The position numbers and the translations under genes were made by a program. Positions 61,589-64,000 of a DNA stretch of 64,000 nucleotides are shown here, piece after piece; the stretch's first letter is position 1; the number at the start of each line of letters is the position of its first letter. The notes under the pieces are model-generated. The model was not told the origin of the DNA. It did not search any database and saw only the letters and a list, made by a program, of their open reading frames with translations. Origin of the DNA: Albula goreensis (Eukaryota; Chordata; Actinopteri; Albuliformes; Albulidae); NCBI GenBank assembly GCA_022829145.1, contig CM040742.1, positions 10,973,131 through 11,037,130 of the forward strand, in the 5' to 3' direction.

Positions 61589-64000
61589 CCACCACCCCAC
61601 CCCACACATATACACACCTGCTCTGTTTTCTCTTTCTCTGACATACAAACACACACATGCACACACATTCAACATTCACACACACTCTCTCTCACACACA
61701 CAATAAGAAAATACAAATATAAAATACACACACACTATCCCTCTCTCTCACACACATACACATAAACACATAATATATGTAATATATGACCTCAGTACCT
61801 CCAAGGTAGTTCCTTCTACATTCTTCTGGTTGCTGCTGAATGGGTTGATTCAGCCAAATAATACCTTACAAGGGAAAACACTATTTTTGTCAAGTACTGT
61901 TCCAGCTGTACCTTTCTTTTTTAAACCAGAGGGGAAACTGTTTTGCTTTCCAGGTTACGTCAAACTGAATTTGTTTAAAAGGAATGCCTCAAATTTGCTA
62001 GCAGAGTTAGAGAATTTGTTAGTGTGTGGCCAGGCTGCAGAGTTTATCTAATCTATCCTACAGCTGGAAAATCATTGTGAATCTATTGCCACTGTCAAAT
62101 GTCAAACTCATGCTTTCGCCCTCTGTAGATACAGTACACACCCAGGAATTTCTATATAATTGTATCATGTGTATGGGTGTTATCAGCAGAATAAATTTAT
62201 ACATTCAGACTTGCTGCATTCAAAAAGTTAAATATGCAGAAATCTTAAGCATCAGCCTGCGACTATATGTGTCATGGAAATCCAGATTAGGGACATGACC
62301 ATCATGTCTCGCATTTTCAGTGTTGCAAAAAAAAAAAAAAAAAAAACGCTCTCTAGCCCATTTTCAGGAACTAAGAACATTTTTGATGACATCCCATTGT
62401 GTTAAAAAAAGTACTTAGTCATGTGATGTTTCGAATAGATTTTATTACTTACACAGTGATGGAAAATTTACAGTTATCAACTTTTGGTGGGAGCATTGTA
62501 TTCATGTGTCAGTCTTAAAAATTGTAAAAATGTTTCAGGGGTCTACCCGCCTGCGGGCACTGGAGGAGCTGTAGCTGGAGTTGGGACTGGTGGAGCTGGG
62601 CTCGGACCCGGCGCTGGAGGCATTGCAGCTGGAGGTACTGACCACTGGCAGGGGTGGAAAACCACAGTTTCAGACAGCAAGGCTGTGTTACTTTCTGCAT
62701 ATGATGGACAATCTTCTTGAGTCTGGTTTTATTAATTTACTTTATGTAGTGATTTCTTTGCTAAGTGGTAAAGGACCAAATAGCAACCATACAATACAGG
62801 TGCTATATCTGTTGCCATATTAATGTTTATTGCTGAAGCTAGTCTCTAACATCAGTGCCTTGATAACTGTACCTACAAAGACTTACTTTGTAGGTACAGT
62901 TACTTATTCCATCAAGTTAGTTTTCCCTTGCTAATGCCATTTGGTTTGGGTTTTGGCTGCAGACTGCTGAAATTCATTATACAAATTAATTTTATTTTTT
63001 AAAATTTGTTTTTGATTGGAGCGGGAGGTATCGGGGCTGGAGGTTTTGGCCCTGGAGGCATCGGCACTGGACTTGTCCCGGGCGTTGGAGGTGTTGGTGC
63101 CGGACTTGTCCCGGGCGTTGGAGGTGTTGGTGCCGGACTTGTCCCGGGCGTTGGAGGTGTTGGTGCCGGACTAGTCCCGGGCGTTGGAGGTGTTGGTGCC
63201 GGACTAGTCCCGGGCGTTGGAGGTGTTGGTGCCGGACTTGTCCCGGGCGTTGGAGGTGTTGGTGCCGGACTTGTCCCGGGCGTTGGAGGTGTTGGTGCCG
63301 GACTTGTACCAGGTGAGCCCAATTTTCAGACTGACACCCCATCTCCCACCGTCACATCCAGAGAAAAAACCAACATGGGAAATTACACACGAAACTTCGA
63401 GTTTGACTCAACAAGATGGTTAGATGCGATTGTGACCCCTTAGGAGAGCAAGGCCAGCTCCCTCCAGTGCCAGGGTAGAGTAGCTCTGCAGACACTGTGG
63501 CCCTCCACGACCAGGGTAGAGTAGCCCTGCAGACACTGTGGCCCTCCAGGACCAGGGTTGTTGATGTGTAAAAGGCCTCCTCATACGTCTTATTTCTTCA
63601 ACAGGAGCTGGGGGAGTTCCAGGATACAAACCGAGGAAAACTGGAGGTGTGTCTCCTCCTTTATTCTATGATAGCTCCTTATTTTACATCTTTGTAAGTC
63701 AGTAAAACAAACCCAGACAGTACTTCCCTTGTTTCAAATGTATATTACCTCTCATTCCATTTACCAGGAATGCCTGTGAACAGCTATAATAAATAGTATA
63801 AAACAACATAAAATAAAGCAAAATAATATCACTAATATCTTAGTGAAGTTATCCTTTAAAGTACTGCTCATACAGCACCCCTGGCAGAAAGCATCACAGT
63901 CCAGGTTTAACTGTGTTTCTGGGACCTGATTAGAAGGTTAGTCGCTGTGCTCTCTGGGAAGAGACAAGCGCAATTGGCCCTTTAGCCTCATTGCCTGCAT
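53145..64000 (+). CDS. eln: Elastin (tropoelastin), 5' part, continues past the right edge
   Basis: Tropoelastin is secreted and cross-linked by lysyl oxidase into elastic fibres. Visible exons: 53145-53220 (signal peptide), 62539-62634, about 63022 (or 63028)-63312 and 63605-63646. The first exon ends, and each later exon both begins and ends, in phase 1, splitting a codon after its first base, as is typical of elastin and of its exon-cassette structure. The signal exon gives [20 protein letters not shown] followed by PSLQG, with a short hydrophobic core. The next exon is [10 protein letters not shown]-type, the third is a Val/Gly/Leu/Pro hydrophobic domain with seven 11-residue repeats, and the fourth has lysines (GYKPRKTGG) fitting a KP-type cross-linking domain. 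Teleosts carry two elastin paralogs and I cannot tell which this is. An additional small exon in the 9.3-kb first intron cannot be excluded, since phase would be kept. Confidence 0.9.
54846..55190. promoter_or_regulatory. CpG-rich island in elastin intron 1
   Basis: CpG dinucleotides are dense here (GCGCGCC, CACGCGGACG, CACGCGGCTCGCGGCC, GTTGCGCGC, TTGCGCGTGG) while the DNA on both sides is AT-rich and CpG-poor. It may be an alternative promoter, an enhancer or a young unmethylated insertion; nothing in the sequence decides between these. Confidence 0.45.
57251..57330 (-). repeat. L2/SINE-type 3' tail
   Basis: TACATTACATTACATTAACA, then TTTGGGTATTTAGCAGATAC, then TCTTATCCAGAGTGACTTAC, is the reverse complement of the tail at the end of the LINE relic at 33040-33101. 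The repeat may extend to about 57480. Confidence 0.8.
59727..59917. repeat. Diverged tandem repeat, period about 38 bp
   Basis: About five to six copies of a unit containing TACCTCTCTGCTAGCCTCAT and TTTCCAGGC, with several copies partly deleted. Confidence 0.8.
61480..61586. repeat. (CA)n microsatellite
   Basis: About 50 CA units with two ATG interruptions near the left end; CA-rich sequence resumes at 61640-61765. ORFs on both strands come from the repeat. Confidence 0.97.
62539..62634 (+). CDS. eln: Elastin hydrophobic exon
   Basis: Acceptor TTTCAG|GG and donor GGAG|GTACTG. It encodes (G)[18 protein letters not shown], then [13 protein letters not shown], and is phase 1 at both ends. Confidence 0.9.
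62635..63021 (+). other. Elastin intron with a perfect hairpin
   Basis: A 387-bp intron whose only notable content is an inverted repeat at 62864-62902 (17-bp arms, 5-base loop). The acceptor before the next exon is either at 63020-63021 or six bases later. Confidence 0.7.
63022..63312 (+). CDS. eln: Elastin hydrophobic exon with seven 11-residue repeats
   Basis: The donor is CCAG|GTGAGC. The exon starts at 63022 or, if the second AG is used, 63028; both keep phase 1. After [17 protein letters not shown] it encodes [11 protein letters not shown] seven times and ends LVPG. The 33-bp units are nearly identical in DNA, differing mainly at CTTGTC or CTAGTC and at the last unit (CTTGTACCA). The GC-rich minus-strand ORFs are shadows. 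Confidence 0.88.
63313..63604 (+). other. Elastin intron with 42-bp minisatellite monomers
   Basis: A 292-bp intron. Positions 63465-63560 hold about 2.3 copies of the same 42-bp unit that forms the array at 42354-43195. Confidence 0.85.
63605..63646 (+). CDS. eln: Elastin small exon, probable cross-linking domain
   Basis: A 42-base exon, acceptor CAACAG|GA and donor GGAG|GTGTGT. It encodes (G)[13 protein letters not shown]. The two lysines next to proline and arginine fit a KP-type cross-linking domain. The donor is weaker than the others. Confidence 0.75.
63647..64000 (+). other. Elastin intron, no further exon seen
   Basis: AT-rich DNA with no Gly/Val/Pro-rich reading frame before the window ends. 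Confidence 0.6.

Larger units (their letters stand above)
53221..62538 (+). other. Elastin intron 1
   Basis: This 9.3-kb intron has no clear internal exon. It holds a TG run near the donor (53259-53280), a CpG-rich island (54846-55190), a dispersed-repeat copy with the ACACTGTCTGCAGG core (56630-56820), an L2-type tail (57251-57330), a diverged 38-bp tandem repeat (59727-59917), a long (CA)n (61480-61586) and poly-A runs (58787-58804, 62327-62346). Confidence 0.8.

Noticed and set aside
62992-63342. Minus-strand Pro/Thr- and Gln/His-rich ORFs over the elastin exon
   Set aside because: They are antisense reading of the 33-bp repeats; the plus strand gives a classic elastin domain with correct splice sites and phase.

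Overview
The window is vertebrate nuclear DNA, most likely from a ray-finned (teleost) fish. The signs are two intron-split vertebrate genes with GT/AG junctions, a Tc1/mariner relic, an L2-type LINE relic whose 3' tail recurs as loose copies, very dense (CA)n/(CT)n microsatellites, and clustered nuclear tRNA genes. I see no bacterial, phage or CRISPR features and no intact mobile element. || Layout. 0-1.1 kb: CpG-bearing DNA with a candidate 5'-UTR exon ending in a CAG|GTAAGA donor. 10.06-13.54 kb: six coding exons, all in frame, giving a 495-residue beta-galactoside alpha-2,6-sialyltransferase (ST6GAL family, closer to ST6GAL1 but with ST6GAL2-like residues). 18.6-23.4 kb: a tRNA cluster (Asp-GTC, Val-TAC, Asp-GTC, Ser-TGA, Val-TAC and two decayed copies) interrupted by a Tc1 relic. 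23.4-47.7 kb: no gene recognised; it holds an L2 LINE relic, L2-type 3' tails, long microsatellites and a 42-bp minisatellite. 47.7-50.7 kb: a second tRNA cluster (Ser-TGA genes, Ser and Val pseudogenes) whose flanks are an inverted duplicate of the 22-23 kb block. 53.1 kb to the right edge: the 5' part of an elastin gene, with a signal-peptide exon, a 9.3-kb first intron holding a CpG-rich island, and three hydrophobic or cross-linking exons, all in phase 1. The gene runs off the window. || Both proteins act in the secretory route: the sialyltransferase is a Golgi type II membrane enzyme and elastin is a secreted matrix polymer. I see no functional link beyond adjacency. The most informative unusual features are the duplicated and decaying tRNA blocks, including a D-arm deletion and compensated stem changes; a 42-bp minisatellite whose monomers also sit in an elastin intron; an elastin exon built of near-identical 33-bp repeats; and several perfect hairpins and polypurine/polypyrimidine tracts beside exons. 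I found no clear undescribed biological system. All calls are by eye; no alignment or folding program was run.
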